A stretch of DNA of 64,000 nt from Paracoccus sigandri. GTDB taxonomy: Bacteria; Pseudomonadota; Alphaproteobacteria; Rhodobacterales; Rhodobacteraceae. The notes below the pieces were generated by a model. That model made no database searches. It had not been told where the DNA came from and was given only the letters and a program-made list of their open reading frames with translations. The first letter of the stretch is position 1; every line of letters begins with the position of its first letter. The stretch spans positions 186,001-250,000 of the forward strand of contig NZ_QNRC01000004.1 of the NCBI RefSeq assembly GCF_003709565.1. Direction: 5' to 3'. Position numbers and translations under genes: made by a program. Below, one piece after another: positions 50,959 through 60,064 of this stretch.

Positions 50959-51453
50959 TCAGGGCTTGATGAAGATCGGCGTGCCGGGCCGGACCAGGTC
51001 GAAGATCTCGGCCATTTCGGAATCGGTCACGGCGGCGCAGCCTCGGGTCCAGTCGGGCGGCGGGTTCTGGACCCGCGCGCCGCGGCCGTGGATGAAGATG
51101 TCGCCACCCGGATCGCGGCCCTGGCGGCGGGCATGGGCGCGGTCGGCCGCATTCGGATAGGATATTCCCAGCGACAGGAAGAAATTCGAATTGGGATTGC
51201 GATGGGTGATGTAATACAATCCCTCGGGCGTTCGACCATCGCCCCTGAAACGTTTATGGCCTTCCGGATTTGTGCCAAGATCGACGCGATATTTCCGCAC
51301 GGCGGTCCTGCCATTCAGCAGATACAGCGTTCGTTCCGATTTATCCAGCAGAAGCTGGGTGATCTCGGGGCTGCTGGCATTGATGTTCGCCTGCGCGGAA
51401 GGCGCGGGCAGGCAAAGGGCCAGCATCAAGGCGAAGGCGAGGACGGGACGCAT
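50959..51453 (-). CDS. L,D-transpeptidase (YkuD family)
   Basis: A 164-residue exported protein. The signal peptide is 'MRPVLAFALMLALCLPAPSAQA'-like ('LAFALMLALCLPAPSAQA'), followed by one YkuD catalytic domain. His122 ('DIFIHGRG') and Cys139 ('DWTRGCAAV') are the active-site pair. It cross-links peptidoglycan through 3-3 bonds or attaches proteins. The second of two adjacent ATGs (51453) suits the GGAGAG site better. Confidence 0.92.
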   Translation of the reverse strand: MRPVLAFALMLALCLPAPSAQANINASSPEITQLLLDKSERTLYLLNGRTAVRKYRVDLGTNPEGHKRFRGDGRTPEGLYYITHRNPNSNFFLSLGISYPNAADRAHARRQGRDPGGDIFIHGRGARVQNPPPDWTRGCAAVTDSEMAEIFDLVRPGTPIFIKP

Positions 51454-51653
51454 CATACTCTCCGCATTAATCGTGAAAGAGGGAAATCTTGCTCTGGTGG
51501 AATCAGAACGGAAAAGCGGAAGCGATATTCCGGTGGTCAGCAGTTTTTCATTCGATTCCTTTCCGGATCGGGGGGCGTGATGACCGGGAAGATTAAGGCC
51601 GAGGGGTAAAGGATCGGTGAATCGGAAAGCGGAAATTCCGGTTCAGGACAGAG

Positions 51654-51686
51654 GAAAGCCGCGACCCCTGCAGGGCCGCGGCTTTC
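51654..51686 (-). terminator. Hairpin after the ectoine operon
   Basis: GAAAGCCGCG (51654-51663) and CGCGGCTTTC (51677-51686) form a 10-base stem enclosing a smaller CCTGCAGG palindrome. It lies 27 bases after the last gene of the ectoine operon on the minus strand. There is no strong T-run. The remaining part of the 260-base gap to the transpeptidase gene holds that gene's promoter and no other gene. Confidence 0.65.
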
Positions 51687-51713
51687 ATCGCGTCATTCGG
51701 AAAAGGGCCGGGG

Positions 51714-53138
51714 TCAGGCGGCCCTGGGCAGCGCCTCTCTGCGGTCGAAGAAGGCGCCGTGCAGGGCGCCGATCGCGGCGGCCAGGTCCTCGCGTTCAAG
51801 GATGAACTGCGTATCCACGTTGCGCGGCCCCTGGCTGGCGCCCACCGCGGCCAGGCCGCGATCGGCCAGCGCCTGAAGCCCGCGCATCAGCACCGACAGC
51901 CCGTTCAGGTCGCGCCCGATCACCGAGGCGATGGCCAGCATCCGCGAGGTGATCCGCGCCTGCGGATAGAGCTGCGCCAGGTCCTTCTCGACCCGCCGCA
52001 GGACCTTCAGCGAGGCGTCCACGTAATGGGTGATCGTGTTCGCGTTCGAGACCTTGGACAGTATCCGCACGTCATGGCGGGTCAGCACCTGAAGGATCGC
52101 CGCGTCATAGCCCTTGACGCCGACCATGTCCTGCTCGAACAGCTCCAGCGCGACCACCTCGACGCCGGTGACGATCTCGACCGCCGGGCGTTCGGCGGGC
52201 TGGTCGTCGATCAGCGTGCCGGGATCGCCGGGATCGAAGGCGTTCGTCACGCGCAGCGGCACCTGGGCGCGGCGCAGGGTCTTGGCGGCGCTGGGATGGA
52301 TCGCCTCCATGCCCATGTTCGACAGCTGGTCGGCGACGTCGTAATTCGTGCGGCCCAGCTTCTGCACCGCGTCCTGCCCGACCAGTTTCGGATCGGCCGA
52401 GGACAGGTGGAACTCCTTGTGGATGATCGCCTCGCGCGCGCCGGTCAGGGCGGCCAGGCGCGAGAACGTCACCTCGGAATAGCCGCGGTCATATTCCCGC
52501 ATCAGGCCTTCGGAACATTGCGCATAGCCGGTGACGATGGGCATCTCGGTGGCCGGGTCGATCCCCCGCATGGCGCGGGTGATGCGTTCGTCCAGCGTCA
52601 CTTCGTCCTCGTCGCGCCAGCCCGACAGGTCGACCAGCCGCGCATTCACGCCCGCGCGCTGCAAAAGCAGCGTGGCGACCAGCGCGGAATGCGCCTCGCC
52701 CAGGCCGGACAGCAATTCGCGGATCTGCAGCATGTGGCGCGACAGGCGGAAATGGCCGTAGGAGCACAGCCGCTGCAGATCGATCAGGCAGTTGCGCGCG
52801 CCCTGGATCCGGTCGCGGACGAATTCGGCGGCGCGGGCGCGGTCGGCATCATGGCTCAGCAGCGCGTCATGACGCTCGGTCATCGCGGCACCGACCCGGT
52901 CCAGCGCCTCGTGCCAGCCGTGATCGCCGTCGGCGCGGGCGAAATGCGCATAGACCCCGGCCTTGCCGGTCTTCTTGTGTTCCAGCAGCATGTCGGTGAT
53001 CCCGCCGAAGGCCGAGACCACGAAGATCCGGCCATAGAGATCCGCGCCGTCGCGGCCGTCCAGGAACAGCGTCTCCAGCAGCAGGTCCAGCTTCGACATC
53101 GAGGTGCCGCCGATCTTCTCGACCGTATGCGCCATCAT
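51714..53138 (-). CDS. ask: Ectoine-operon aspartate kinase
   Basis: A 474-residue aspartokinase of the Ask_Ect branch, phosphorylating aspartate to feed the aspartate-semialdehyde needed by EctB. 'VEKIGGTSMSKLD' is the kinase N-terminal motif, 'FVVSAFGGITDMLLEHK' follows, and two ACT-like regions end the protein. Dedicated ectoine kinases avoid feedback by lysine/threonine. The ATG at 53138 overlaps the ectC stop in ATGA. Confidence 0.94.
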   Translation of the reverse strand: MMAHTVEKIGGTSMSKLDLLLETLFLDGRDGADLYGRIFVVSAFGGITDMLLEHKKTGKAGVYAHFARADGDHGWHEALDRVGAAMTERHDALLSHDADRARAAEFVRDRIQGARNCLIDLQRLCSYGHFRLSRHMLQIRELLSGLGEAHSALVATLLLQRAGVNARLVDLSGWRDEDEVTLDERITRAMRGIDPATEMPIVTGYAQCSEGLMREYDRGYSEVTFSRLAALTGAREAIIHKEFHLSSADPKLVGQDAVQKLGRTNYDVADQLSNMGMEAIHPSAAKTLRRAQVPLRVTNAFDPGDPGTLIDDQPAERPAVEIVTGVEVVALELFEQDMVGVKGYDAAILQVLTRHDVRILSKVSNANTITHYVDASLKVLRRVEKDLAQLYPQARITSRMLAIASVIGRDLNGLSVLMRGLQALADRGLAAVGASQGPRNVDTQFILEREDLAAAIGALHGAFFDRREALPRAA

Positions 53139-53539
53139 GCCTCCCGCAGCTCTTCGGCGGCGGCGTAGGAGCCGTCCTCGCGATGCACCTCGGTGCCGGT
53201 CACGGGCGGGTTGAAGCAGCAGGCCATGACCAGCTTTTCATCCGCGCGCAGCCTGTGGCGGTCATGCAGGTTCAGCGCATACATGACGCCGGGCGCGATC
53301 GGATGCGTCTCGCCGGTGGCGAGGTCGGTGACCCTACCGCGCCCCTCGATGCAATAGACGCTTTCGAAATGGTTCTTGTATTCGAAGGTATGCTCGGAGC
53401 CGGCCTCCAGGATGGTGATGTGGAAGGAAAATCCCATCCCGTCGCCGGCCAGCAGCATCCGCACGCTGGTCCATTGCGCGTCCGAGACGACGCGGTCCCG
53501 GTCTTCCTGGACGATCCTGTTGAAATCACGAACGATCAT
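53135..53539 (-). CDS. ectC: L-ectoine synthase
   Basis: A 134-residue cupin enzyme closing the ring of N-gamma-acetyl-diaminobutyrate to ectoine. 'MIVRDFNRIVQEDRDRVV' (N-terminus), 'EHTFEYKNHFESVYCIEG' (metal/substrate cupin motif) and 'MYALNLHDRHRLRA' identify it. Length is typical. Confidence 0.97.
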   Translation of the reverse strand: MIVRDFNRIVQEDRDRVVSDAQWTSVRMLLAGDGMGFSFHITILEAGSEHTFEYKNHFESVYCIEGRGRVTDLATGETHPIAPGVMYALNLHDRHRLRADEKLVMACCFNPPVTGTEVHREDGSYAAAEELREA

Positions 53540-53544
53540 GTCGG

Positions 53545-54843
53545 TTACTCCGCTGCGATCTTGTTGCCGTCGAGGGTGGTGCGGGCGGCCTCCAGCAGGA
53601 TGCCCAGCCCCTCGCGCAGAATCTCGTCGGGGGTGGTCAGGGGGGCAAGGATCTTGACGACCTCGCCATGCGGCCCCGAGGTCTCGACGATCAGCCCCTG
53701 CTGGAAGGCGCGGGCGCAGATCTCGCCGGCCAGATCGCCCGACAGCAGGTCGGCGCCGCGCATCATGCCGCGGCCCTTCAGCCGTGCGCCGGGGACCAGC
53801 GCGGCCAGTTGCTCCAGCCCCTCGGCGACGATCCGGGCCTTGCGCTCGAACTGCGCGGCGAAGCGGTCGTCCGCCCAGAACTTCTCGATCGCGACGCGGG
53901 CGGTGACGAAGGCATGGGTATTGCCCCGGAAGGTGCCGTTATGCTCGGCCGGGCCAAGCACGTCATGTTCGGGTCGCATCAGCACCAGTGCCATCGGCAG
54001 GCCGAAGCCCGACAGCGATTTCGCCATGGTCACGATGTCGGGCGCAATCCCCATCCCGTCGAAGGAAAAGAACCCGCCCGCCCGGCCGCAGCCGGCCTGG
54101 ATGTCGTCGACGATCAGCAGCGCGCCATGATCGCGGGCCAGCCCGGCCACGCGGCGCAGCCATTCGGGGCGCGCGGCATTCAGCCCGCCCTCGCCCTGCA
54201 CGGTTTCCAGAAGGATCGCCGCCGGCGCGTCCAGCCCCGAGGACGGATCGGCCAGCATCCGCTCCAGCAGATCGGCGCTGTCCACGCCCTCGGCATAGCC
54301 GTCATAGGGCAGGCGGGTCACGCCGCCCAGGCCCACGCCCGCGCCGCCCCGGTGATAGCCGTTGCCGGTTGCGGCCAGCGCGCCCAGGGTGACGCCGTGG
54401 AAGCCGTTGGTGAAGGCCACGACATTGGTCCGGCCGGTGGCCTTGCGGGCGATCTTCATCGCCGCCTCGACCGCATTGGCGCCGGTCGGGCCGGTGAACA
54501 TCAGCCGGTGATCCATGCCGCGCGGCTGCAGGATATGGGTCTCGAAGGCGCGCAGGAACGCGGCCTTCGGGCCGGTATGCAGGTCCAGCCCGTGGGCGAT
54601 GCCGTCGCTGTCCAGGTGCCGCATCAGCGCGGCCTTCATGTCCGGGTCGTTATGGCCGTAGTTCAGCGAGGAACAGCCGGCCAGGAAGTCGATATAGCGG
54701 CGGCCCTGCGCGTCGGTCAGCTCTGCCCCGCGGGCAGCGGTGAAGGTGACGGGGAAGCCGCGGCAGTAAGAGCGGGCCTCGCTTTCGCGGCGGGCAAAGA
54801 TGTCGCCGCCAGGAACGGTGCCGTTGGAAACGGTATCGGTCAT
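53545..54843 (-). CDS. ectB: L-2,4-diaminobutyrate transaminase
   Basis: A 432-residue class III PLP aminotransferase converting aspartate semialdehyde and glutamate to diaminobutyrate. 'AGCSSLNYGHNDPDMK' near 50, 'MFTGPTGANAVEAAMKIA' near 114 and 'LIVDDIQAGCGRAGGFFSF' near 230 are the family blocks, and the PLP Lys follows in 'VTMAKSLSG'. It is five bases upstream of ectC. Confidence 0.97.
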   Translation of the reverse strand: MTDTVSNGTVPGGDIFARRESEARSYCRGFPVTFTAARGAELTDAQGRRYIDFLAGCSSLNYGHNDPDMKAALMRHLDSDGIAHGLDLHTGPKAAFLRAFETHILQPRGMDHRLMFTGPTGANAVEAAMKIARKATGRTNVVAFTNGFHGVTLGALAATGNGYHRGGAGVGLGGVTRLPYDGYAEGVDSADLLERMLADPSSGLDAPAAILLETVQGEGGLNAARPEWLRRVAGLARDHGALLIVDDIQAGCGRAGGFFSFDGMGIAPDIVTMAKSLSGFGLPMALVLMRPEHDVLGPAEHNGTFRGNTHAFVTARVAIEKFWADDRFAAQFERKARIVAEGLEQLAALVPGARLKGRGMMRGADLLSGDLAGEICARAFQQGLIVETSGPHGEVVKILAPLTTPDEILREGLGILLEAARTTLDGNKIAAE

Positions 54844-54889
54844 GGATCGTCCTTTCGGGAAGTCGTGGTTTGCCGGTGACGGCGCTGGA

Positions 54890-55423
54890 TCAGGCGGCGC
54901 GGGCCAGCAGGGTCCGTTCGGGCAGGGCGATGGTCACCAGATGCTCGGTCGCGTGGCGTCCGCCGAAATGGGCGTCGCGCGTGAAATGCGGCCGGTCCGT
55001 CAGCGTGCCGCCCATCCGGCGCGCGAAGCTGCGAAACAGCGCCCAGGATGCGCGGTTGTCCGGCGTGATCGTGGTCTTCAGCGCCCGCGCGCCCCGGCAG
55101 GCCTCGCGGCCCATCAGATGGGCCAGCATCCTGCGGCCCAGTCCCAGCCCGCGCGCCCTGGGGCTGACCGCGACCTGCCAGACGAAGAAGGCATCCTCGT
55201 TCGGGATCATGTGGCCCGAGACCCAGCCGGCGATCTCGCCGTCAAGCTCGGCCAGGACGCAGGTGTCGCGGAAATGCTCGGCCTGGATCAGGTTGCAATA
55301 CATCGAATTCTCGTCCAGCGGCTTGCAGGCGCGGACCAGTTCCCAGATTCCGGCGCCGTCTCTTGCATCCGGCTTGCGCAGCAGGGGCGTGGGCGGTTCG
55401 GGCGGTCTGGCATCGTTTCGCAT
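54890..55423 (-). CDS. ectA: L-2,4-diaminobutyrate acetyltransferase
   Basis: A 177-residue GNAT enzyme acetylating diaminobutyrate. 'LVRACKPLDENSMYCNLIQA' (split: 'CKPLDENSMYCNLI') is specific for EctA. The acetyl-CoA loop 'VSPRARGLGLGRRML' lies near 90. It is the first gene of ectABC-ask, 46 bases before ectB. The 219 bases upstream to ectR carry the operon promoter. Confidence 0.97.
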   Translation of the reverse strand: MRNDARPPEPPTPLLRKPDARDGAGIWELVRACKPLDENSMYCNLIQAEHFRDTCVLAELDGEIAGWVSGHMIPNEDAFFVWQVAVSPRARGLGLGRRMLAHLMGREACRGARALKTTITPDNRASWALFRSFARRMGGTLTDRPHFTRDAHFGGRHATEHLVTIALPERTLLARAA

Positions 55424-55454
55424 CTGATCACTTTTCGTCGTTTCGTTCGTCAGA

Positions 55455-55496
55455 CTAAGTAGCTTGATGCCAAGATGGTTTCAACAGGCTAAGCAG
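55455..55496. promoter_or_regulatory. Repeated motif in the ectA-ectR intergenic region
   Basis: CTAAGTAG (55455-55462) and CTAAGCAG (55489-55496) are direct repeats 34 bases apart, and CTTGATGCCAAG (55463-55474) is an inverted CTTG-N4-CAAG beside the first. They lie 32-73 bases upstream of the ectA start in a notably AT-rich stretch. They are candidates for EctR binding. Confidence 0.45.
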
Positions 55497-55642
55497 TTTT
55501 TCGCACAACTGTCAGAAAAATGCCAAAAATTGCCCGTGTATCTTACGATCTTCTGCCGAATATCGCTTCGTATCCCTAACCATTCTTGCGGCAATGCTTT
55601 GGCGATTGAAGCAATATGCGCCCCTGTGCGATAGTTGCCGGC

Positions 55643-56143
55643 ATGGACAGCCACGGCAATGACCGCACCGATCAGAGCCTCATCGCGCTGCGCAGGATCC
55701 TGCGCGCGACAGAGCTTTACGAGCGGTCGCTGGCGCAGGCGGCGGGGCTGACGCCGGCGCAGCTGCGGGTGCTGCAGATCGTCGCGGCGGGCGGGGCCGA
55801 GGGCGTGACGCCCAAGATGCTGGCGCGGCAGATGGGGGTCAGCCAGGCCACGGTGACGGCGCTGGTGGACAAGCTGGTCCTGCGGCAGGCGGTGCGGCGG
55901 CTGCGGTCGGAAACCGACCGGCGGCAGACCGACGTGGTCATCACCGATGCCGGACAGCGGGCGGTCGAGACTGCGCCCGACGCCCTGCAGCAACGCTTCG
56001 TGCGCGCCTTCGAACAGTTGCAGGACTGGGAACAGGCGCAGCTCGTCGCCTCGCTGGAGCGGGTGGCGGCGATGCTGAACGCCGATGGCTTCGACGCCTC
56101 GCCGGTGCTGGCCACGGGCGACATCCGGCTGAGCCACGGCTGA
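55643..56143 (+). CDS. ectR: MarR-family regulator EctR
   Basis: A 166-residue MarR-type repressor with a winged helix-turn-helix at about residues 45-110 ('TPKMLARQMGVSQATVTALV', then 'RLRSETDRRQTDVVITDAG'). Divergent placement next to ectA is the usual position of EctR, which controls ectoine genes by osmolarity. The ATG at 55643 gives the expected length. Confidence 0.92.
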   Translation: MDSHGNDRTDQSLIALRRILRATELYERSLAQAAGLTPAQLRVLQIVAAGGAEGVTPKMLARQMGVSQATVTALVDKLVLRQAVRRLRSETDRRQTDVVITDAGQRAVETAPDALQQRFVRAFEQLQDWEQAQLVASLERVAAMLNADGFDASPVLATGDIRLSHG

Positions 56144-56155
56144 GAGGCGCGCCCC

Positions 56156-56788
56156 TCAGCGGCAGCTGGACGGATTGACCCCGGCGGCGCGCAGGCCCCA
56201 GTCGGTCATCTGCGCGACCAGCTGCTGTCCCGCCGCATCGAAGGCCGGGATCAGGTCCTCGGTGCGGGTGCTGGGCGCCTGGGTCGTGACCGAGAAGCTG
56301 CCGCGCGAGGCGACGCTGGCATCCATCTCGCGCACCATCTGGGCATCGACGGTCATCCGCACGATCGCACCCTTTCCGGCAAGTTCCGCGTTGAAGTCCT
56401 TGATCTCGCTGATAAGCGCATAGTCCCCGGCGACCCCAAGAGGCGCCCGGCCGACATGCGAGAAGCTGTCATAGGCCCCCAGCGTCTCGACCAGCATCCG
56501 CTGCAGCGTGGCGGGGACCGGATCGCCCCAGACCGCGTCGGGCAGGTATTGCGTCTGCAGCGCCGAGGGCCGGATCATGATCCGTTCGCTGTCCAGCGTG
56601 CCGCGGGTCTTGGGCAGTTCCACCACCAGCTCGCCGATCCGGCCGCGGCCGCATTGGCGGGCCGTGACCTCGGGGCCGCGCAGCTCGAAGACGTCGCGGT
56701 CGGGTTCGCCCTGCAGCAGCGACAGGGCGGCGCAGCCGGGCAGGGCGGTGGTGGCGGTCAGGGCAAGAAGCAGGGCGGGCAGGCGCAT
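56156..56788 (-). CDS. ABC transport auxiliary lipoprotein of the Mla system
   Basis: A 210-residue lipoprotein. Lipobox 'ATTALPGCAAL' with the lipidated Cys near residue 19. The rest matches the ABC-type-transport auxiliary (PqiC/DUF330-like) fold, e.g. 'TQYLPDAVWGDPVPATLQRM'. It is the last gene after mlaF-mlaD on the minus strand and probably acts as the outer-membrane partner of the lipid-transport complex. Confidence 0.88.
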   Translation of the reverse strand: MRLPALLLALTATTALPGCAALSLLQGEPDRDVFELRGPEVTARQCGRGRIGELVVELPKTRGTLDSERIMIRPSALQTQYLPDAVWGDPVPATLQRMLVETLGAYDSFSHVGRAPLGVAGDYALISEIKDFNAELAGKGAIVRMTVDAQMVREMDASVASRGSFSVTTQAPSTRTEDLIPAFDAAGQQLVAQMTDWGLRAAGVNPSSCR

Positions 56789-56796
56789 CGGGAACC

Positions 56797-58056
56797 TCAG
56801 CGGCGGAATTCAGGGGTGCGCGGACCCGACAGGATCTGCGAGGGGTTGCGGCGCAGCGTGGTCACAAGCTGGTCCAGGTTGTCGACCAGGCCGCGCATCT
56901 CTTGCGACAGGCGCGAGAATTGCGGCAGCGCCTCGCGGGTGAAACTCTGGACCGGCCCGGCCGAGCTGTCCAGCACCGACTGCAGCGAGGCGAAGGCATT
57001 GGCGGCGGCGTCGGCGGCGTCGCGCATCCGGCCGGTGATCCGGGGCAGGTCGTCCGAGACGCTTTCCAGCGTCCTGTTGACCCGGTCCAGCGTGGCGCGC
57101 AGATCGGCGATGATCGGGCCCAGGTCGGTGCCGAACATGGTCTCGGCCTGGTCGAAGGCCCGCGTGCCGGCCTCCAGCGCCCGGTCCAGGTTGTCCAGGC
57201 TGCCGCCCGCCCGCGCGCCAAGCTGCGCCAACTCGTCCTGCAGCCCCGCGGCGGTGTCGTTCAACTGCCGCGTCAGCCCGCGCAGGTCGCCCGAGACATA
57301 GTCGCGCACCTCGTCCAGCGTCTGGGTGGCCGAGGCCAGCGTGGTATCGGCGGTTTCCGCGGCGGCGGCGAAATTGTCCAGCGCGGTCTCGGCGTTCTGG
57401 CTGAGCGCGTCCAGTTTCGATCCGAAGGTGGCGATGCCCTCGGCCGCCTGGCCGATGGCGTCGGTCGCCGCCGAGATATCGGCCATGGCCTTGTCCAGAT
57501 TGCCGCTGGACCGTTCGACATTGTCGAGGATATTATTGACACGCTGCTGATTTTGCTCGCCAAGAAGCTCGGTCAGCTGTTCGGCCACCTGGTTCAGCCG
57601 CTCGATGATCTGCGGGCCCTGGTCCGACAGCGTCTGCAGGGCCGAGCGGCTGGACTGGATCACCGGCACGCCCTCATGCGGCTGTTCGCGCAGCAGCGGA
57701 GAGGTTGGGCGGCCGGCGGTGATGAAGACATTCGACACCCCGGTCACGCCCTGAAGCTCGATCGAGGCGCGGGAATCGGTGCGGATCGGCGTGTCCTCGG
57801 CCACTTCCAGCCGCACCCGCACCGGGCCGGCCTGGTCGGGGGCCAGTTCCATGGCCACCACCGTGCCCACGGTCAGCCCCGCGAAACGCACTTCCGAGGC
57901 GATGCCCAGGCCCGACACTTCGGTGAAATGGACGTCGTAATAGGCGAATTGCCGGTCCAGCTCCAGCTTGGCGAACCACATCAGGAAGCCCAGGATGCCC
58001 AGGAAGCCGGCAATGGTGAAGGCGCCGATCAGCGCGTAATTCGCCTTGGTTTCCAT
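56797..58056 (-). CDS. mlaD: MlaD-family MCE protein
   Basis: A 419-residue protein anchored by an N-terminal span ('ALIGAFTIAGFLGILGFLMW'). The MCE domain covers about residues 38-115 ('VRFAGLTVGTVVAMEL', 'VTGVSNVFITAG'). A long helical region with coiled-coil character follows to the end ('QVAEQLTELLGEQNQQRV' onward). The MCE hexamer forms the periplasmic lipid channel of the Mla transporter. It is four bases after mlaF. Confidence 0.93.
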   Translation of the reverse strand: METKANYALIGAFTIAGFLGILGFLMWFAKLELDRQFAYYDVHFTEVSGLGIASEVRFAGLTVGTVVAMELAPDQAGPVRVRLEVAEDTPIRTDSRASIELQGVTGVSNVFITAGRPTSPLLREQPHEGVPVIQSSRSALQTLSDQGPQIIERLNQVAEQLTELLGEQNQQRVNNILDNVERSSGNLDKAMADISAATDAIGQAAEGIATFGSKLDALSQNAETALDNFAAAAETADTTLASATQTLDEVRDYVSGDLRGLTRQLNDTAAGLQDELAQLGARAGGSLDNLDRALEAGTRAFDQAETMFGTDLGPIIADLRATLDRVNRTLESVSDDLPRITGRMRDAADAAANAFASLQSVLDSSAGPVQSFTREALPQFSRLSQEMRGLVDNLDQLVTTLRRNPSQILSGPRTPEFRR

Positions 58057-58060
58057 CGTC

Positions 58061-58858
58061 CTATCCCTCGTCCCGATCCGCCGCCCGATCCGTCACCTGC
58101 GCGGCGCGGGCGCGGGGACCGTGGAAATATTCATGCACCCATGGGTGATCGACCTGCAACATCTGGGACATGGTTCCCGTCGTCAGCACCTTCTTTTCCG
58201 CCAGCACCGCGATCCGGTCGCAACAGGCATGCAGCGTGTCCAGGTCATGCGTGACCAGGAAGACCGACAGGTTCAGCGCGTCGCGCAGGGACACGATCAG
58301 CCGGTCGAAGGCGGTGGCGCCGATCGGGTCCAGCCCGGCGGTGGGCTCGTCCAGGAAGACGATCTCGGGATCCAGGGCCAGCGCGCGGGCCAGCCCGGCC
58401 CGCTTGCGCATCCCCCCCGACAGGTCCGAGGGGAATTTCGCATTGGCGTTCCAGGGCAGCCCGGCCATCGCCACCTTCAGTTCCGCCAGGCCCTGGCGCT
58501 GCTGATCGCCGAGGCCGGGGACGGCGCGTAGCGGCACCTCGACATTCTCGCGCACGGTCAGCGAGGAAAACAGCGCCCCGTCCTGGAACATCACGCCCCA
58601 GCGGCGTTCGACCGCCTCGCGCGCGGGGCCGCTCAGCGCGCCCACGTCCTGGCCGAAGACGCGGATCGTGCCCGCCGCCGGTTTCAGCAGCCCGACGATG
58701 CTGCGCAGAAGCACCGACTTGCCGGTGCCCGAGCCACCGACCACGCCCAGGATCTCGCCGCGCTTCACGTCCAGGTCCAGCCCGTCATGGACCACATGGC
58801 TGCCGAACTGGGTGCGCAGGCCGCGGACCTCGATGACGTTCTCGGCCTCGCTGCTCAT
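58061..58858 (-). CDS. mlaF: MlaF ABC ATPase
   Basis: A 265-residue ABC ATPase. Walker A 'GGSGTGKSVLLRSI' lies near residue 40, signature 'DLSGGMRKRAGLARAL' near 145, and Walker B 'EIVFLDEPTAGLDP' near 168. It powers lipid transport by MlaE/MlaD. Its start overlaps the mlaE stop in ATGA. Confidence 0.96.
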   Translation of the reverse strand: MSSEAENVIEVRGLRTQFGSHVVHDGLDLDVKRGEILGVVGGSGTGKSVLLRSIVGLLKPAAGTIRVFGQDVGALSGPAREAVERRWGVMFQDGALFSSLTVRENVEVPLRAVPGLGDQQRQGLAELKVAMAGLPWNANAKFPSDLSGGMRKRAGLARALALDPEIVFLDEPTAGLDPIGATAFDRLIVSLRDALNLSVFLVTHDLDTLHACCDRIAVLAEKKVLTTGTMSQMLQVDHPWVHEYFHGPRARAAQVTDRAADRDEG

Positions 58859-59943
58859 AGTCCCACCACCGAGAAGAAGATGGAAAACAGCGCATCGGCG
58901 ATGATGACCGCGAAGATCGCGTTGACCACCGCGGTCGAGGTCATCGATCCCAGCGATTCCGCGTCCTTGCCGACCTTCATGCCGGCATGGCAGCCGATCA
59001 CCCCGATGATCAGCGCGAAGACCGGCGCCTTGACCAGCCCGACGACGGCATGTCCGACCGCGATGTCGCCCAGCCGCGCCAGGAACATCGAGGGCGATAT
59101 GCCCAGCTCGATCCAGGACATGATCGCCCCGCCCAGCAGCCCGGTCACGTCCGAGACCAGCCCCAGGATCGGCAGCGTCACGATCAGCGCCAGCACGCGC
59201 GGTAGGATCAGCACCATGTCCGGGTCCATCCCCAGCGTGCGCATGGCGTCGATCTCCTCGCGCATCTTCATCGAGCCGATCGAGGCGGTCAGCGCCGAGG
59301 CGGTGCGCCCCGCCACGATGATCGCGGTCAGCAGGATGCCCAGCTCGCGCAGGACGGAAATCGCGATCAGGTCGACGACGAAGACCTCGGCCCCGAACTG
59401 GCGCAGCTGGGTCGAGCCCTGGAAGGCCAGCACCACCCCGATCAGGAAGGACATGATGGCGACGATGGGCACCGCGCGCAGCCCGGTTTCCTGGCAGTGA
59501 TGGACCAGCGAGGTCAGGCGGAAATCGGCGGGATGGCGGATCGCCCGCAGAAGCGCGGCGATGAAGCGGCCCAGATATTCGGCCAGCTCGCGAAAGAAGA
59601 TCAGCCCCGAGACGACGCGGCGGCCGACATCCTCCAGCAGGCGGCGCCAGCCGGGCAGGGGGGCGGGGGCGGGATCAGGGCTGGCCATGGCCCTGGCCAC
59701 GCTGTCCAGCAGCTGGCTGTGGCGCTCCGACAGGCCGGCGATCTCGGCCCCGGCCTCGCGCTGGCCGATCAGGAACCACGCCCCGGCGGTGTCCAGCCGC
59801 CCCAGCCCGGCCGCGTCGATGCGCCCGGCCCGGCCGCCCGGCAGCTGCGCCAGCGTCCAGACCACCAGATCGCCGGTCAGGACCAGCGCGCCGTCGCGCT
59901 GCTCGGCCATCAGACTGGCCTGACTGGGATCCTGTGGCGCCAT
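58855..59943 (-). CDS. mlaE: MlaE permease with N-terminal STAS domain
   Basis: A 362-residue inner-membrane permease. Residues about 10-90 form a STAS domain ('DLVVWTLAQLPGG', 'DTAGAWFLIGQRE'), the part that E. coli makes as separate MlaB. The rest is MlaE, with five spans and the conserved 'ELGILLTAIIVAGRTASA' and 'MKMREEIDAMRTLGMDP' blocks. No mlaC gene lies in the operon. The fusion is common in alphaproteobacteria. Confidence 0.94.
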   Translation of the reverse strand: MAPQDPSQASLMAEQRDGALVLTGDLVVWTLAQLPGGRAGRIDAAGLGRLDTAGAWFLIGQREAGAEIAGLSERHSQLLDSVARAMASPDPAPAPLPGWRRLLEDVGRRVVSGLIFFRELAEYLGRFIAALLRAIRHPADFRLTSLVHHCQETGLRAVPIVAIMSFLIGVVLAFQGSTQLRQFGAEVFVVDLIAISVLRELGILLTAIIVAGRTASALTASIGSMKMREEIDAMRTLGMDPDMVLILPRVLALIVTLPILGLVSDVTGLLGGAIMSWIELGISPSMFLARLGDIAVGHAVVGLVKAPVFALIIGVIGCHAGMKVGKDAESLGSMTSTAVVNAIFAVIIADALFSIFFSVVGL

Positions 59944-60064
59944 CGGCTGATCTGTCCTCGTCCGGTTGACGAGACATCCCCCGGATGCGCGCCGGTGTCA
60001 AATATCCGTTTCGAACCCGTGCGTTCAGCCTGCGGTTGTGGCGCAGCCGGGGCGCCCATGGCCG

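Noticed and set aside
51457..51713. Small gene between the transpeptidase and ask
   Set aside because: No frame has a start with a ribosome site and reasonable codon bias; only promoter-like sequence and the terminator hairpin are seen.
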